This document shows positions 1 through 8,491 of a DNA stretch of 64,000 nt, in pieces. Origin of the DNA: a virus; IMG/VR virus record IMGVR_UViG_3300005289_000016, positions 124,001 to 188,000 of that record; one strand, given 5' to 3'. Numbering within the stretch: position 1 is the first letter of the stretch; each line of letters starts with the position of its first letter. The notes beneath the pieces are model-generated. The model was given only the letters and a program-made list of their open reading frames with translations, searched no databases and had not been told where the DNA came from. The position numbers and the translations under genes were made by a program.

Positions 1-51
1 ACATCAGCAATGATTGGGGTCACGTACGTGACACTGTCGGTCAACACGTAA
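1..51 (+). CDS. C-terminal end of an upstream gene (partial)
   Basis: The first 16 codons of the window read open in frame 1 and stop with TAA at 49-51. The next gene starts 28 bases later behind an AGGGAATC ribosome-binding region, so this fits the tail of a preceding plus-strand gene. Too short to assign a function. A chance open stretch is possible. Confidence 0.45.
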   Translation, partial: TSAMIGVTYVTLSVNT

Positions 52-78
52 GCTTAGCCATTAACTAAGGGAATCATC

Positions 79-1539
79 ATGCATACTTCTCAAACGACCC
101 ATCACCGCATCTTCTTCGCCAACGTTACCAAACCAGACTACCTTGAAGGTCTGTGTCTGGACCTTGGCTTCGAGAAGGTGAGCGACACCATCTACGACCT
201 CGTTCTGGACGAAGGCCACTCGATGAGCGTGGAAGGCGCCTGCCGTATCGCCGTCAAGGTAGCTGCACTGGGCAACGCCGAAGGCGATCCGGAAGACCTG
301 CAATTCATGCTGGGTGCGCTGGCACGCTTGCTCGCTGAACGTGGCTACACGCCTCACAGCACCACCTTCGACGCTGACGTCGATCTGGAACTGTTGGTCG
401 ATCAAGACATCTCGTGCCTGGAACTGTTCGACCTGCTGTCGGCATTGTCTTACGGGTACGAAGTGCGCGGCATCTACTCTCAATGGGCCATGAACAGCAG
501 CAAGGCAGAGTTCGGTGCTCATGCTGGCGGAACCCGCATCACCATGCGCGATTTCTCCATCCCGTGCCAAGTGTATCCGAACGATGCAGAAGGTCTGATC
601 CACCTGCTCGCTCAGCACAGTCCTGAGAACATCGGCGACATCTACCTCATGAAGCTGATCCTGCCTCTGATCGAGATGCCGGGTATCTTGAACAAGACCA
701 TGGAGCTGTCTGTCCATGCTGCCCTAGCCCGTTTCTTGGGCGGTGTGCCTCAGATAAAGTTGTACCACGAACGCCCCAACGCACCGGTCCCGGATATTGG
801 ACCCGACCCACTGGCTCGTGAGTACACCCCACCGATCGCTCCAGCGTTGATCGCTCAGACGTTTGCGAGTATGCAGCGTCAAGGCATCGACCCGAAAGAC
901 ATCGAGATCAAGGGTGTAAAGTTCCGTGATTCCAAGCCTCTTACTCCGAACGACTTCCGCAACTTCCAGCCGGCACCATTGAGCGGTATTCCGGTCGACC
1001 TGCAATTCTACCTGCTGTGGTACGGCTACTCACCACTGAGCTACATCCGCGGTGAGCTGGAGATCGCTTGCGACATGGAGAAGATCTCTGCTCAGGTGCA
1101 GGCAATTCGTGAAAGTCTGGAATGTGGCGATGATTCGAAGATCCCGCCGATGGGCCGGTTCAACGAGCAGTACATCTCCTCGCCGAAAGACCCGGTCCTG
1201 CGTCCTGACGACGTTCTGGAACGCGGTCGTTCGACCATGCTGTCTCAGACTGGTTTCGAGCAGGATGCGGTGCCGTTTGACCGTGGAGTTTTGCAAGACA
1301 TCCACAATGAAGCCGCAGGCATGGCACGCAGCAGTCAACGTGACGTGATCGACCGTGAAACCCATCGCCCTACCTCGCAGAGTGAGCCGGGTATTCCAAG
1401 TGTCATGGTTCTAGAGAAGACCGGCCCAGACTATTCGGAAGTGTCTTCTTCACGCCAGTCGTTTGCTGAACCTTCCCCGTCACCGTCTCCAGACAACAGC
1501 CCAAGCAGCAGCGACAACAGCACTTCGTCGTTCGACTAA
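79..1539 (+). CDS. Hypothetical protein, 486 aa, Ser/Pro-rich tail
   Basis: Not recognised. The first 340 residues look globular and mixed alpha/beta. From about residue 395 the chain becomes polar. The last 30 residues are a Ser/Pro/Asp tract, probably disordered. The start is the ATG preceded by AAGGGAATC. The gene is followed immediately by a hairpin terminator, so it ends its own transcription unit. No export signal or membrane segment is visible. Confidence 0.85.
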   Translation: MHTSQTTHHRIFFANVTKPDYLEGLCLDLGFEKVSDTIYDLVLDEGHSMSVEGACRIAVKVAALGNAEGDPEDLQFMLGALARLLAERGYTPHSTTFDADVDLELLVDQDISCLELFDLLSALSYGYEVRGIYSQWAMNSSKAEFGAHAGGTRITMRDFSIPCQVYPNDAEGLIHLLAQHSPENIGDIYLMKLILPLIEMPGILNKTMELSVHAALARFLGGVPQIKLYHERPNAPVPDIGPDPLAREYTPPIAPALIAQTFASMQRQGIDPKDIEIKGVKFRDSKPLTPNDFRNFQPAPLSGIPVDLQFYLLWYGYSPLSYIRGELEIACDMEKISAQVQAIRESLECGDDSKIPPMGRFNEQYISSPKDPVLRPDDVLERGRSTMLSQTGFEQDAVPFDRGVLQDIHNEAAGMARSSQRDVIDRETHRPTSQSEPGIPSVMVLEKTGPDYSEVSSSRQSFAEPSPSPSPDNSPSSSDNSTSSFD

Positions 1540-1551
1540 CCAAACATAACC

Positions 1552-1571
1552 GGAGGGGCGTGTGCCCCTCC
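1552..1571 (+). terminator. Hairpin after the 486-aa gene
   Basis: Perfect 8-bp stem (GGAGGGGC/GCCCCTCC) with a GTGT loop directly after the stop codon. There is no T-run, so termination efficiency is uncertain. Confidence 0.6.
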
Positions 1572-1605
1572 ACCTTAACCGTATAGACAACTAGGAGTTT
1601 CACCC

Positions 1606-2289
1606 GTGGACGAAACCACCAAAGCAGTTGACAATATCGAATTCGATACTCTGAAACAAGAGTCGGCCATCTTGGACATGTTCGAGGCGATCAAGAACCC
1701 GAACTACAAGAAGGTCAAGAAGTTTGCTGCTCGCATGTACAACGAGTGCACCCTCGAGATCCAGAAGCGTCTGTGCCGGGACATCTACCGCGCTGACGAT
1801 CCGGTCAAGTACATGCGTTCGTGCATCAACAAGATTCGTGACTGTGCCATTCTCGTGGAACAGTTCATCGAAGACGGTTGCCACGGCATGATCTTCACCG
1901 GCGCCAACGGTACTGACGTGTGGCCTGTCCAACTGACCACTCGCATTGCCGTGAGCTGGTTGGAAGACGGCAAGCGTTGGGACGAAGAGCAGGAAATGAT
2001 CATTGCTCACGACGCAGCAAACTCGTGGATGAAGGAGCACGACAAAGGCTACTTCTTCGGCAAGGTGGTCCTGTTCCCTAAATTCGGCTTCTCCGGTGAA
2101 CCACGTATCATCGAGATGGCCTGCGGGGATACTGAAGGCATGGTGAAATACCCAGGCACCAACTACTACGTCAAACCTGAGGCGACTCACGCCATGCGTG
2201 TGTTGAACGAAGAGATGGCGGCTCAGATCAAATCGGGTAATGGGACTGCGGCTGTACGTCAGTTGTTCCACCTCACCCACAACGCGTAA
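1606..2289 (+). CDS. Hypothetical protein, 227 aa (GTG start)
   Basis: Not recognised. The start is GTG at 1606 with TAGGAG upstream at good spacing. The N-terminal 90 residues are helical and Cys-containing, and the rest is mixed. No export signal is seen. It is followed nine bases later by the next gene, so it heads a small operon 1606-3272. Confidence 0.85.
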   Translation: MDETTKAVDNIEFDTLKQESAILDMFEAIKNPNYKKVKKFAARMYNECTLEIQKRLCRDIYRADDPVKYMRSCINKIRDCAILVEQFIEDGCHGMIFTGANGTDVWPVQLTTRIAVSWLEDGKRWDEEQEMIIAHDAANSWMKEHDKGYFFGKVVLFPKFGFSGEPRIIEMACGDTEGMVKYPGTNYYVKPEATHAMRVLNEEMAAQIKSGNGTAAVRQLFHLTHNA

Positions 2290-2298
2290 GGAAGTCTT

Positions 2299-2895
2299 AT
2301 GGCACACCGTCTCTTTGTCCGCGACACCCCCAAGGTAGCCAAGCAGATGGGCCGTCTGGCATTTCGCCAGACCCCTAAAGGCGTGTACCAGCTTGACGCG
2401 TTCATTATGCAGCACTTGGACATTCAAGAAGAGTGTCCTCAAGGCTATCGTCCGGTGGCCGTGCACATCCTGCCGTACACTATGGTCGAGGATGAGCACG
2501 TCTATTACGCGTTTAACAGCCTTGGGGCACCTACGCTGTATGTGAGCTTCCAAATCGGCCCAGAGGACTTCGTAGCGGCCTCTGAGACCGATCCGTACAT
2601 GTCTCTGCCACGTAGCATTGTTGGCAAGATTGTACGGACCTTGGATGCCCCGCACATCGACATTGCACTGGACATGGAACGCTTCATGTACCCGTCGGTG
2701 GTAAACGGGGAATTCATATGGGCGATGGAAGTCAAAGGCGATGACAACCACACCGTCGATGAACTTGTCGCTCAACTGGGAACTGTTCTCGGACGGATCA
2801 CCAAAGCACAAGTCCTCAACAAAGACATCGAAGTCAACACCCTGTCGTTGGCCGCGATCAACTATAAAGCACCTGCATCAGACCTAACCATCTAG
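2299..2895 (+). CDS. Hypothetical protein, 198 aa
   Basis: Not recognised. Soluble, mixed alpha/beta, with AAGGAAG before the ATG. Second gene of the 1606-3272 operon. Codon use matches its neighbours (CGT/CGC arginine, GGC/GGT glycine), which supports real coding. Confidence 0.83.
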   Translation: MAHRLFVRDTPKVAKQMGRLAFRQTPKGVYQLDAFIMQHLDIQEECPQGYRPVAVHILPYTMVEDEHVYYAFNSLGAPTLYVSFQIGPEDFVAASETDPYMSLPRSIVGKIVRTLDAPHIDIALDMERFMYPSVVNGEFIWAMEVKGDDNHTVDELVAQLGTVLGRITKAQVLNKDIEVNTLSLAAINYKAPASDLTI

Positions 2896-2909
2896 GAGTA
2901 AGCGGCATC

Positions 2910-3272
2910 ATGGGAGCCCAATTGGCCATCCAGATTCACCTGTTCACAATGTCACTAACGATCGTGTTGACCGTGGCGTACATCGTACACGGACTGATTT
3001 ACCCGAGGGTCAGTGGAGAAATTCCACTGGGGCCTCATCAGGTGGATTACAAGGTAGGTCGGATTCCCTTCGTCAACTCGGGCAAGTTCTTCATCAATCT
3101 TTACCGGCACTGGTGGTGGGTAGAGAACGTTGATGAATTCCTGTCAACCACTGGTAAGCAACTGCGCTACGAGACGAAGTCGTACTGGGCACACATCCTT
3201 GATTGTGGCCTGTTGTACCCGGCGTTGTTCGTGTATGTGTGGAACGGCTATCACTGGATGTTGTTCAAATAA
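2910..3272 (+). CDS. Small membrane protein, 120 aa
   Basis: One clear hydrophobic segment at about residues 11-31 (LFTMSLTIVLTVAYIVHGLI). A second aromatic-rich, moderately hydrophobic stretch lies at the C-terminus (VYVWNGYHWMLF). This suggests an inner-membrane protein with a central cytoplasmic or periplasmic domain rich in Trp and Tyr. Function unknown. Last gene before a strong terminator. Confidence 0.82.
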   Translation: MGAQLAIQIHLFTMSLTIVLTVAYIVHGLIYPRVSGEIPLGPHQVDYKVGRIPFVNSGKFFINLYRHWWWVENVDEFLSTTGKQLRYETKSYWAHILDCGLLYPALFVYVWNGYHWMLFK

Positions 3273-3277
3273 CACAA

Positions 3278-3320
3278 AGGTCCAGAGCGGGGCTACCGCT
3301 CTGGACCTGCTATTTCTTTT
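3278..3320 (+). terminator. Strong hairpin terminator
   Basis: A perfect 13-bp stem (3278-3290 with 3296-3308) with loop GGCTA, followed by the T-rich GCTATTTCTTTTG. It closes the 1606-3272 operon. Confidence 0.85.
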
Positions 3321-3329
3321 GTCGTGGTT

Positions 3330-3357
3330 AAATAAAACGCATGCTTCATCCACTATG
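3330..3357 (+). promoter_or_regulatory. Putative phage promoter, AAATAAAA-16-TATG class
   Basis: AAATAAAA at 3330-3337 and TATG at 3354-3357, separated by 16 bases. The same pair with the same spacing occurs at 3826-3853, and with 17 bases at 60907-60935, each time in an intergenic gap ahead of a gene. A TATG element is reported for late promoters of phiKZ-like phages. The match is by eye. Confidence 0.45.
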
Positions 3358-3369
3358 GGACAACCCACC

Positions 3370-3403
3370 GGCCAGGAGACACATTCTCTTGGCCCTTATA
3401 CCG
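3370..3403 (+). promoter_or_regulatory. Leader hairpin followed by TTATACCG
   Basis: A 10-bp stem (3370-3379 with 3385-3394, one G-T pair) with loop CACAT, followed by CTTATACCG. It lies in the leader of the 135-aa gene, just downstream of the putative promoter. It may be an attenuator or a 5' stabilising hairpin rather than a simple terminator. Confidence 0.5.
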
Positions 3404-3416
3404 GAGAGTCAAAATC

Positions 3417-3824
3417 ATGTTTAAAGGCGCTATCAAATCGGAGTTCGTAGCTCTGCCAGCCGCTACAGGTTACATCATCGTCTGTGTACCGACCAGACGC
3501 CACGTCAAGGCCCTTCAGACGCTACTGGGGCCACGTATCTCCCAAGAGGAGGCGGTAGACTGGGATACCTTCAACGCCAACCCTGAGGCGTATCCAGACA
3601 AGAGCCGTCTGATCTTCATGGAAGCGCACACTACCTCGGAGACCATCGCCAAGATGCCTCCAAGGATGACCTTCTTGGCTGCGGAGGTCTTCGTTCTGGC
3701 AGGCAGTGTTCAGTTGATGGCCTTGCGTGACCAGACTGGTTGCAAGTGGGGTGATCTCGAGAAGCGCATCAGTAGTGACAGTGTGTTCGAGGGGTTCGCA
3801 GCGGCGTTAGCCAAGACTGAGTGA
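3417..3824 (+). CDS. Hypothetical protein, 135 aa
   Basis: Not recognised. Alpha/beta pattern with an early hydrophobic strand (GYIIVCVPT) then a basic helix. Later it has alternating strand and helix, recalling a small nucleotide-binding-like fold but without a P-loop. Start at the ATG after CCGGAGAG. It stands alone between two putative promoters. Confidence 0.82.
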   Translation: MFKGAIKSEFVALPAATGYIIVCVPTRRHVKALQTLLGPRISQEEAVDWDTFNANPEAYPDKSRLIFMEAHTTSETIAKMPPRMTFLAAEVFVLAGSVQLMALRDQTGCKWGDLEKRISSDSVFEGFAAALAKTE

Positions 3825-3825
3825 G

Positions 3826-3853
3826 AAATAAAACCTCATTCTCTTCACCTATG
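3826..3853 (+). promoter_or_regulatory. Putative phage promoter, AAATAAAA-16-TATG class
   Basis: AAATAAAA at 3826-3833, overlapping the end of the preceding gene region, and TATG at 3850-3853 with a 16-base spacer, identical in layout to the element at 3330. It lies 26 bases upstream of the next start codon. Confidence 0.45.
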
Positions 3854-3878
3854 ACTAACCTGATAGCTCGAGGCTACA

Positions 3879-4295
3879 ATGCGGTTGAAACCCTTAGTGT
3901 TGGCCATTGCTAACCTGCACCAGTCCCACCATGACAGTTCGTTGGAAGTGGGTGAGATCAAATCTCTCTACAAACCAAAAGGCGGACTGACAGTTGTCAA
4001 ACCTGAGTTTGTGCCTGCTCGTCATGCTGTCGAGCTCGTACGCATCGAAGGCGAAGACTTCGTCCTCAGGCCGGGACTGACCATTGTCGATGGGATTGCC
4101 AGACGGGTCATTGAGACCCCTGACTACATCCATGTCTTCTCAGTGAAGGCTAACTTTGCCACAGGTGACGTTGTCGGTCACCTTCAATCCTTTGAGTACG
4201 GGTCGCACGAATACGTCTACATGAAAGGCGAATGGGCGATCACCACGTACACCACCAATCTTAACCGGGGAACCCGTCATGTACAATCGCTCTAA
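3879..4295 (+). CDS. Hypothetical protein, 138 aa
   Basis: Not recognised. Strand-rich, soluble. The start ATG follows CTCGAGG. It overlaps the next gene by 17 bases, so translation of the two is probably coupled. Confidence 0.8.
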   Translation: MRLKPLVLAIANLHQSHHDSSLEVGEIKSLYKPKGGLTVVKPEFVPARHAVELVRIEGEDFVLRPGLTIVDGIARRVIETPDYIHVFSVKANFATGDVVGHLQSFEYGSHEYVYMKGEWAITTYTTNLNRGTRHVQSL

Positions 4296-5016
4296 CACGT
4301 TGGGCTTTGCGGCCCTGCTGGATGCACTGGTCATTGATTTGGCTACGGAGCTGGAGATCCTCGTGGATCAAGCCCCGACTGTCCGTGACCACTTCGCCAC
4401 CCTCGCCGCTGCTAAGACCCTCGTGAAGCATGAGGTGGATGTGCACGGCGTACAAATGAAGGAAGAGCTGCTTGAGGTCCGTGAGTGGTTCGAACTGAAA
4501 GGTTGCCCTGGTGTTTCTTTTACCGTCATCATGTCCTTCAACGACGACCTGGCCTTGATCAAGTCCGACGTTGAAGTGCGTGGCGTGACTGCTGCTAAAG
4601 TCGGTGGGGACCGATTTATGCAGTGGGGCTCGATGGAGAAGAAATGTCTGGTGTTCGAGAACATCGACCTGTGCCAGTTCGTGGCCACTCCTAAATTACT
4701 CGGCCCATTGGCTGCGGTAATCTTCTCGATGCTGTTCAACAGTCAGTACTCTGATGACTTCGTCGAGATGGCAGAGCTGTCGCTGGACTTCGCTCAAGGG
4801 CATCACCAGATCTTCATCAATAACGAGCACTATGGTTCCGTCCACGACCATCAGAACTTCACCTTCTATCCGAAGAAGGGGTATCACGACCTGATCGAGT
4901 TGGCTGCGCTGTCGTTCTTGGGCACTTGTCCTCAGCACCGTGACATCTACTTCGTCCCTGAACCGACCGGTTCCAAAGGCACGGATCTGTTTCTGGCAGT
5001 CGAGCCCGAAGAGTAA
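4279..5016 (+). CDS. Hypothetical protein, 245 aa
   Basis: Not recognised. The N-terminal 80 residues are helical and possibly coiled. The rest is mixed with several His-rich turns (GHHQIF, VHDHQNF). The ATG at 4279 lies inside the end of the preceding gene behind GGGGAAC. No export signal. Confidence 0.83.
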   Translation: MYNRSNTLGFAALLDALVIDLATELEILVDQAPTVRDHFATLAAAKTLVKHEVDVHGVQMKEELLEVREWFELKGCPGVSFTVIMSFNDDLALIKSDVEVRGVTAAKVGGDRFMQWGSMEKKCLVFENIDLCQFVATPKLLGPLAAVIFSMLFNSQYSDDFVEMAELSLDFAQGHHQIFINNEHYGSVHDHQNFTFYPKKGYHDLIELAALSFLGTCPQHRDIYFVPEPTGSKGTDLFLAVEPEE

Positions 5017-5073
5017 GGAGCGAGTGTGATCTTATGGCAATAATCCGAATAAAGCAACCTTAGGTATTTGTCT

Positions 5074-5559
5074 ATGGATCGCACTCCCTTGTCCCTTTGG
5101 GCCAAGCACCTGATCCGCGCGGCCATTGACTACTTCAATGAACGTTCGGTTCAGGCTTGCCTGATTGTGGACAACACCGTTCTGAAGGACGGAGTCCTCG
5201 CTTCAATGAAACAGGACGGCGGTGACTTCATCGTGTGCGTTGCACCTGGCTTCACTACGCAATTGGATTTCGATGAAGCCGACCTCACGATCGCCGTGAA
5301 GTTCGACAACCTAGCCCACGTCATGTGTATCCCGTATAACGCCATTAGAGCAGTGATTGCCGCTAATGCGGGCGGGGTACTCACTGAAGATGGTCACATG
5401 AACGTAATCAGCATACCGCCGGTGGTCTACCCACCTGCGTCACGTTACCGCACCGAGCGCGAGTTGGCAGAGAAGGCCCAAGCGGCTATCGAAGTCGAGA
5501 TGCATGCTCAGCCTAAACAGGAAGAGTTGCAGCTTGTCGCTAAAAAGAAAAGGTCATGA
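5074..5559 (+). CDS. Hypothetical protein, 161 aa, ClpXP-adaptor-like features
   Basis: The first 110 residues alternate helix and strand. They resemble the layout of SspB-type stringent-starvation proteins (a short helix, RPYLLRA-like region here SLWAKHLIRAAIDYF, then strands with NLAHVMCIPYNAIRAV). The tail is a charged linker ending in a basic patch, as in SspB. This is a layout match only. The ATG at 5074 follows TTAGG. A TTG two codons earlier is a weaker start. Confidence 0.78.
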   Translation: MDRTPLSLWAKHLIRAAIDYFNERSVQACLIVDNTVLKDGVLASMKQDGGDFIVCVAPGFTTQLDFDEADLTIAVKFDNLAHVMCIPYNAIRAVIAANAGGVLTEDGHMNVISIPPVVYPPASRYRTERELAEKAQAAIEVEMHAQPKQEELQLVAKKKRS

Positions 5560-5566
5560 GGACAAA

Positions 5567-5872
5567 ATGATCGAACAAGTCTGGTACGACACCTTCAACA
5601 AGCTGGAGCAATTCACCCACGAGCTGGAGAAGGTCAAGTCCTATGTGGCATTGAGTGAACTCAAGCCCCTCTGGCGGATCATGAAGTCTGTCCAGTTGCG
5701 TTACATCCCCATAGTCACCGAAGAAGTGAGCAACCGCTTGCATCAAGTGGTCACTCGCCTTGAGATCCGTGATGTGGGTGCCAGTGCTTGGGACGCAGAC
5801 GCGGCCATCAGGTTCATGCGCAACATCAACATGTCCTGTTCTCTTGATCCAGTTTCTCTGGGTGACGAATAA
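5567..5872 (+). CDS. Hypothetical helical protein, 101 aa
   Basis: Not recognised. Predominantly alpha-helical with amphipathic repeats. The ATG at 5567 is chosen because TGAGGA sits seven bases upstream. An in-frame extension back to 5504 overlaps the preceding gene and has poor coding character. Eight bases separate it from the preceding stop. Confidence 0.78.
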   Translation: MIEQVWYDTFNKLEQFTHELEKVKSYVALSELKPLWRIMKSVQLRYIPIVTEEVSNRLHQVVTRLEIRDVGASAWDADAAIRFMRNINMSCSLDPVSLGDE

Positions 5873-5918
5873 CGTTACTTATCATCATTGAACTTCACCA
5901 GTAGTAAAGGGATAGACC

Positions 5919-6581
5919 ATGAAAACTCAAGATAACGCCAACCCGAAAACCCTTCTCGGTCACGCCATCGTGTTCGTTGCATCCTACGAGGCTGCTGCGG
6001 AACTGATCAAGCGTCTTCCGGATGTGAAGGAGTTCTTCGTCATCGGCGACAATGTGCGGAAAGTGCCAACACCGGTCCAGACGCTCTTCAAAGAGCGCAA
6101 CGCAAGACCGTTCCGCATCCGGACTTCCGGTACATGGAATCCCTTGTTCAAAGCAATGGGCGAAGTAGATGACGTGCGTAATGAAGGCGTCAAATACGGT
6201 AAGGTAGGAGATCTGATGTTCATCTCCATCCTCAGTGCCCATGAGATCTCTTCGGCCCTCAACCGCCATCGTGCGGTGAGCCAGATCTCGTGCCGCGAAA
6301 TGTATTGGCTCGACACTCTCAGCCTAGGAGAGGAGGCAGACGAGTCCATCGACCTTGCATTGCGCAGCATGCCGTCCGTACTGACCCCGATCGCTTACAA
6401 GGACCTGACCGCACAACAACGGTTTGACTTGACAGCGTTCGAGTTTGCCCGGTTTACCCGTCCGATCCATTGCGTGGACTCAGTTGAGAACTCGTACAAC
6501 GGCGTGGCGTTCTACACGAACTTCAAACTGGGCGAGTCGTTTCACGGCACGCGTGCTGGCATCAGTACTCGTGCAGCGTAA
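5919..6581 (+). CDS. Hypothetical protein, 220 aa
   Basis: Not recognised. Alpha/beta in the N-terminal half (HAIVFVASYEAAAELI, then EFFVIGDN), helical afterwards. Its start follows TAAAGGGATAG. It is followed within six bases by a TTCG-loop terminator. Confidence 0.82.
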   Translation: MKTQDNANPKTLLGHAIVFVASYEAAAELIKRLPDVKEFFVIGDNVRKVPTPVQTLFKERNARPFRIRTSGTWNPLFKAMGEVDDVRNEGVKYGKVGDLMFISILSAHEISSALNRHRAVSQISCREMYWLDTLSLGEEADESIDLALRSMPSVLTPIAYKDLTAQQRFDLTAFEFARFTRPIHCVDSVENSYNGVAFYTNFKLGESFHGTRAGISTRAA

Positions 6582-6586
6582 TACCC

Positions 6587-6616
6587 GGGGAGGGCTTCGG
6601 CCCTCCCCTTATGCCG
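6587..6616 (+). terminator. TTCG-loop terminator followed by TTATGCCG
   Basis: A 9-bp perfect stem (GGGGAGGGC/GCCCTCCCC) closed by a TTCG tetraloop, then TTATGCCG at 6609-6616. The same octamer follows several other hairpins in this window. Confidence 0.85.
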
Positions 6617-6676
6617 TGTGACATGTGTTTTTGAACAAACCCGACCTATCAAATAGGTAACCAAGAGGAAGCCATC

Positions 6677-6964
6677 ATGGAACGCACGTTTATCAGTAAA
6701 CAGGAGGGTCCGACTCAGGTCTGGATCACAGATGATCCTGAGAAGATCGCAATGTTGACCCGTCCTGGTGTCTTTCCGCTGCAACGTCACACCGTCGTAC
6801 TGAAAGGTCATCAGTTTGAACTCTTCTTGTCGGGTCCTGATACTGATCAATACATGCACGATACCCACGGTGCTACGGAGTTCGCTAAGAACTTCATGAC
6901 CAACGATTCGAGCGAGCTGATGGACTGGGCTCGCGTACTGTTGCTTCACGAGGATGGACGATGA
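6677..6964 (+). CDS. Hypothetical protein, 95 aa
   Basis: Not recognised. Small acidic soluble protein. Good AAGAGGAAG ribosome-binding site. First gene of a run of overlapping genes (ATGA overlap with the next). Confidence 0.8.
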   Translation: MERTFISKQEGPTQVWITDDPEKIAMLTRPGVFPLQRHTVVLKGHQFELFLSGPDTDQYMHDTHGATEFAKNFMTNDSSELMDWARVLLLHEDGR

Positions 6965-7371
6965 GTGTATTTGAATCGGCTCTGGATGCATTCAAGGAGC
7001 AGGCACGTAACGACACACAGAGCTACTTGAGCGTCGAGCAGCTTAAACTCCGAGTGCGCATGTACAAGGACTTCGATCCGTCCTATGACGACACGTGGCC
7101 TGAGGATGTACATGCACTCTTCGCAACCGGTGCACTGCACATGGTCTTTGCGCCTAAGTTGGCTTGCATCCAGCGCCGTGACTTTGTAAATCACCCAGGG
7201 CATCGAGTGGGCAATTATGCTATCTACCTTCTTCAGTCAGCAATGAACCGGCAAGGGGGTATCAGGGGAGAGGGCTTCTGCATTGCACGGATCAGTGCCA
7301 CTCATCCATTGTTCGACCCTGTCACAATCGCAATCATTAAACCGTTTTGGTACAACCTGCATGTCGACTAA
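6961..7371 (+). CDS. Hypothetical protein, 136 aa
   Basis: Not recognised. Helical N-terminus, then mixed. The start overlaps the preceding stop in an ATGA quadruplet, so it is translationally coupled. No membrane or export signal. Confidence 0.8.
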   Translation: MSVFESALDAFKEQARNDTQSYLSVEQLKLRVRMYKDFDPSYDDTWPEDVHALFATGALHMVFAPKLACIQRRDFVNHPGHRVGNYAIYLLQSAMNRQGGIRGEGFCIARISATHPLFDPVTIAIIKPFWYNLHVD

Positions 7372-7402
7372 ACACCGGAAGAAAATGAAGAAGGAGCGCA
7401 AG

Positions 7403-7945
7403 ATGCGCCGTCAACAACTCAATGTGTTCAAGGGTATTGGGTTTCTGATCGTACTGGCAATTGGCCTTGCTGTCTTCCAGCCTGCCAAAGCTGCTTCGGT
7501 CGCGATCACGGCCAGACCAGTGGTTATCTCAAGGCCGGCAGTATCGACCCCGACTGTGCGGGTCTCTACACCAACGCCTCCTCCGGCACGAGTGTCTCCG
7601 CCACCTATGCGATCATCAGGTTCCTACCGGAGCATGAATGAAAGCGCACCAGCATCGACTCCCATGCCAATGCCGTTGTACGTACCCATGTTCATCGGTG
7701 GCAGTGGGGCCAGTGCTAGTGAGGCGACTGAGGTAGCGACTCCTCTACTGACCAAGTGCACGGTCAAGGAGTTCGAACAGGCCAGGCTTTGGCAGGAAGA
7801 CTGCAAGAACCTGAAAGAAGTGCAGTCGGGATACTGTCCTCTGCTGTCTTATTTCCGCTACTGTAAAGAAACCACCCCGGAAGAAGCGCAAGACCTCAAG
7901 CCAGCCGGTGAGAAGTACAAGCACGTCTTCCTAACTGGGAGCTGA
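7403..7945 (+). CDS. Exported protein with signal peptide, 180 aa
   Basis: From the ATG at 7403 (AAGGAG six bases upstream) the protein opens with a basic n-region. A 17-residue hydrophobic core (GIGFLIVLAIGLAVF) follows, then an AKAA-type signal-peptidase I site at about residue 31. A Pro/Thr/Ser-rich linker of about 80 residues precedes a C-terminal domain with four Cys (near CTVKEF, DCKNL, YCPLL, YCKET), probably disulphide bonded in the periplasm. Function unknown. Earlier in-frame starts at 7361 and 7385 exist but have weaker ribosome-binding sites. Confidence 0.8.
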   Translation: MRRQQLNVFKGIGFLIVLAIGLAVFQPAKAASVAITARPVVISRPAVSTPTVRVSTPTPPPARVSPPPMRSSGSYRSMNESAPASTPMPMPLYVPMFIGGSGASASEATEVATPLLTKCTVKEFEQARLWQEDCKNLKEVQSGYCPLLSYFRYCKETTPEEAQDLKPAGEKYKHVFLTGS

Positions 7946-7947
7946 AC

Positions 7948-8271
7948 ATGAACGCAGACACCGATCACGCGTTGAAGAACTGGAAATCCTCCAAGCTGCT
8001 GAAGAAACAAGCACGGCACTTGAAGGAAGAACCACTCTACGCGAAAGAGGACCCTGAGGCTAAGGCAGAGCTGTTCAAGTTCTGCTACGCCGTACGGGCA
8101 AAGCTGCGTGACATTCAGGAGAAGCCGCTTGAAGAAAGACCGGCCCTTCTTGAAGAGTTCCGCAAGGATTATAAACTGGCTGTCTCAACGCAAGACTTCA
8201 AGCGTTATGACGTCGACGTCCATGGGTATTCCTTAGGGATGATCATGGAGATTTCTGAGGAGGTGACATGA
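7948..8271 (+). CDS. Hypothetical helical protein, 107 aa
   Basis: Not recognised. Charged, Lys/Glu-rich and almost wholly helical in the first 75 residues. Starts two bases after the preceding stop and overlaps the next start, so it is part of a coupled operon. Confidence 0.78.
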   Translation: MNADTDHALKNWKSSKLLKKQARHLKEEPLYAKEDPEAKAELFKFCYAVRAKLRDIQEKPLEERPALLEEFRKDYKLAVSTQDFKRYDVDVHGYSLGMIMEISEEVT

Positions 8272-8489
8272 GCATTACTGAAGAACCAATCGGCGCTATC
8301 CTGTTGGATAACTACGAGGCCATTGAAGAGGCTATCTTTGACGGTACTGGGTTCCATGCTTCCGAGACAGCTCCCACTGATCTTGCGGATATGATCCATC
8401 GCTTTACCGAGCATGGTGACAACGTAGCCTTCGTGAATCCGACTCATGAAGAGTACGTGGAGCTCATCATCCGCATCCCGAGGGTCTAG
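8268..8489 (+). CDS. Hypothetical acidic protein, 73 aa
   Basis: Not recognised. Small, very acidic. ATGA overlap with the preceding gene and GAGGTG upstream support the start. Confidence 0.75.
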   Translation: MSITEEPIGAILLDNYEAIEEAIFDGTGFHASETAPTDLADMIHRFTEHGDNVAFVNPTHEEYVELIIRIPRV

Positions 8490-8491
8490 TC

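Noticed and set aside
19-32. 14-bp palindrome GTCACGTACGTGAC at the window start
   Set aside because: It lies within the end of an upstream reading frame and has no partner copy in the window, so it is not called as an operator.
1600-2811. Antisense open frame (403 codons) across two genes
   Set aside because: It spans two sense genes with start signals, and its own start has no ribosome-binding site.
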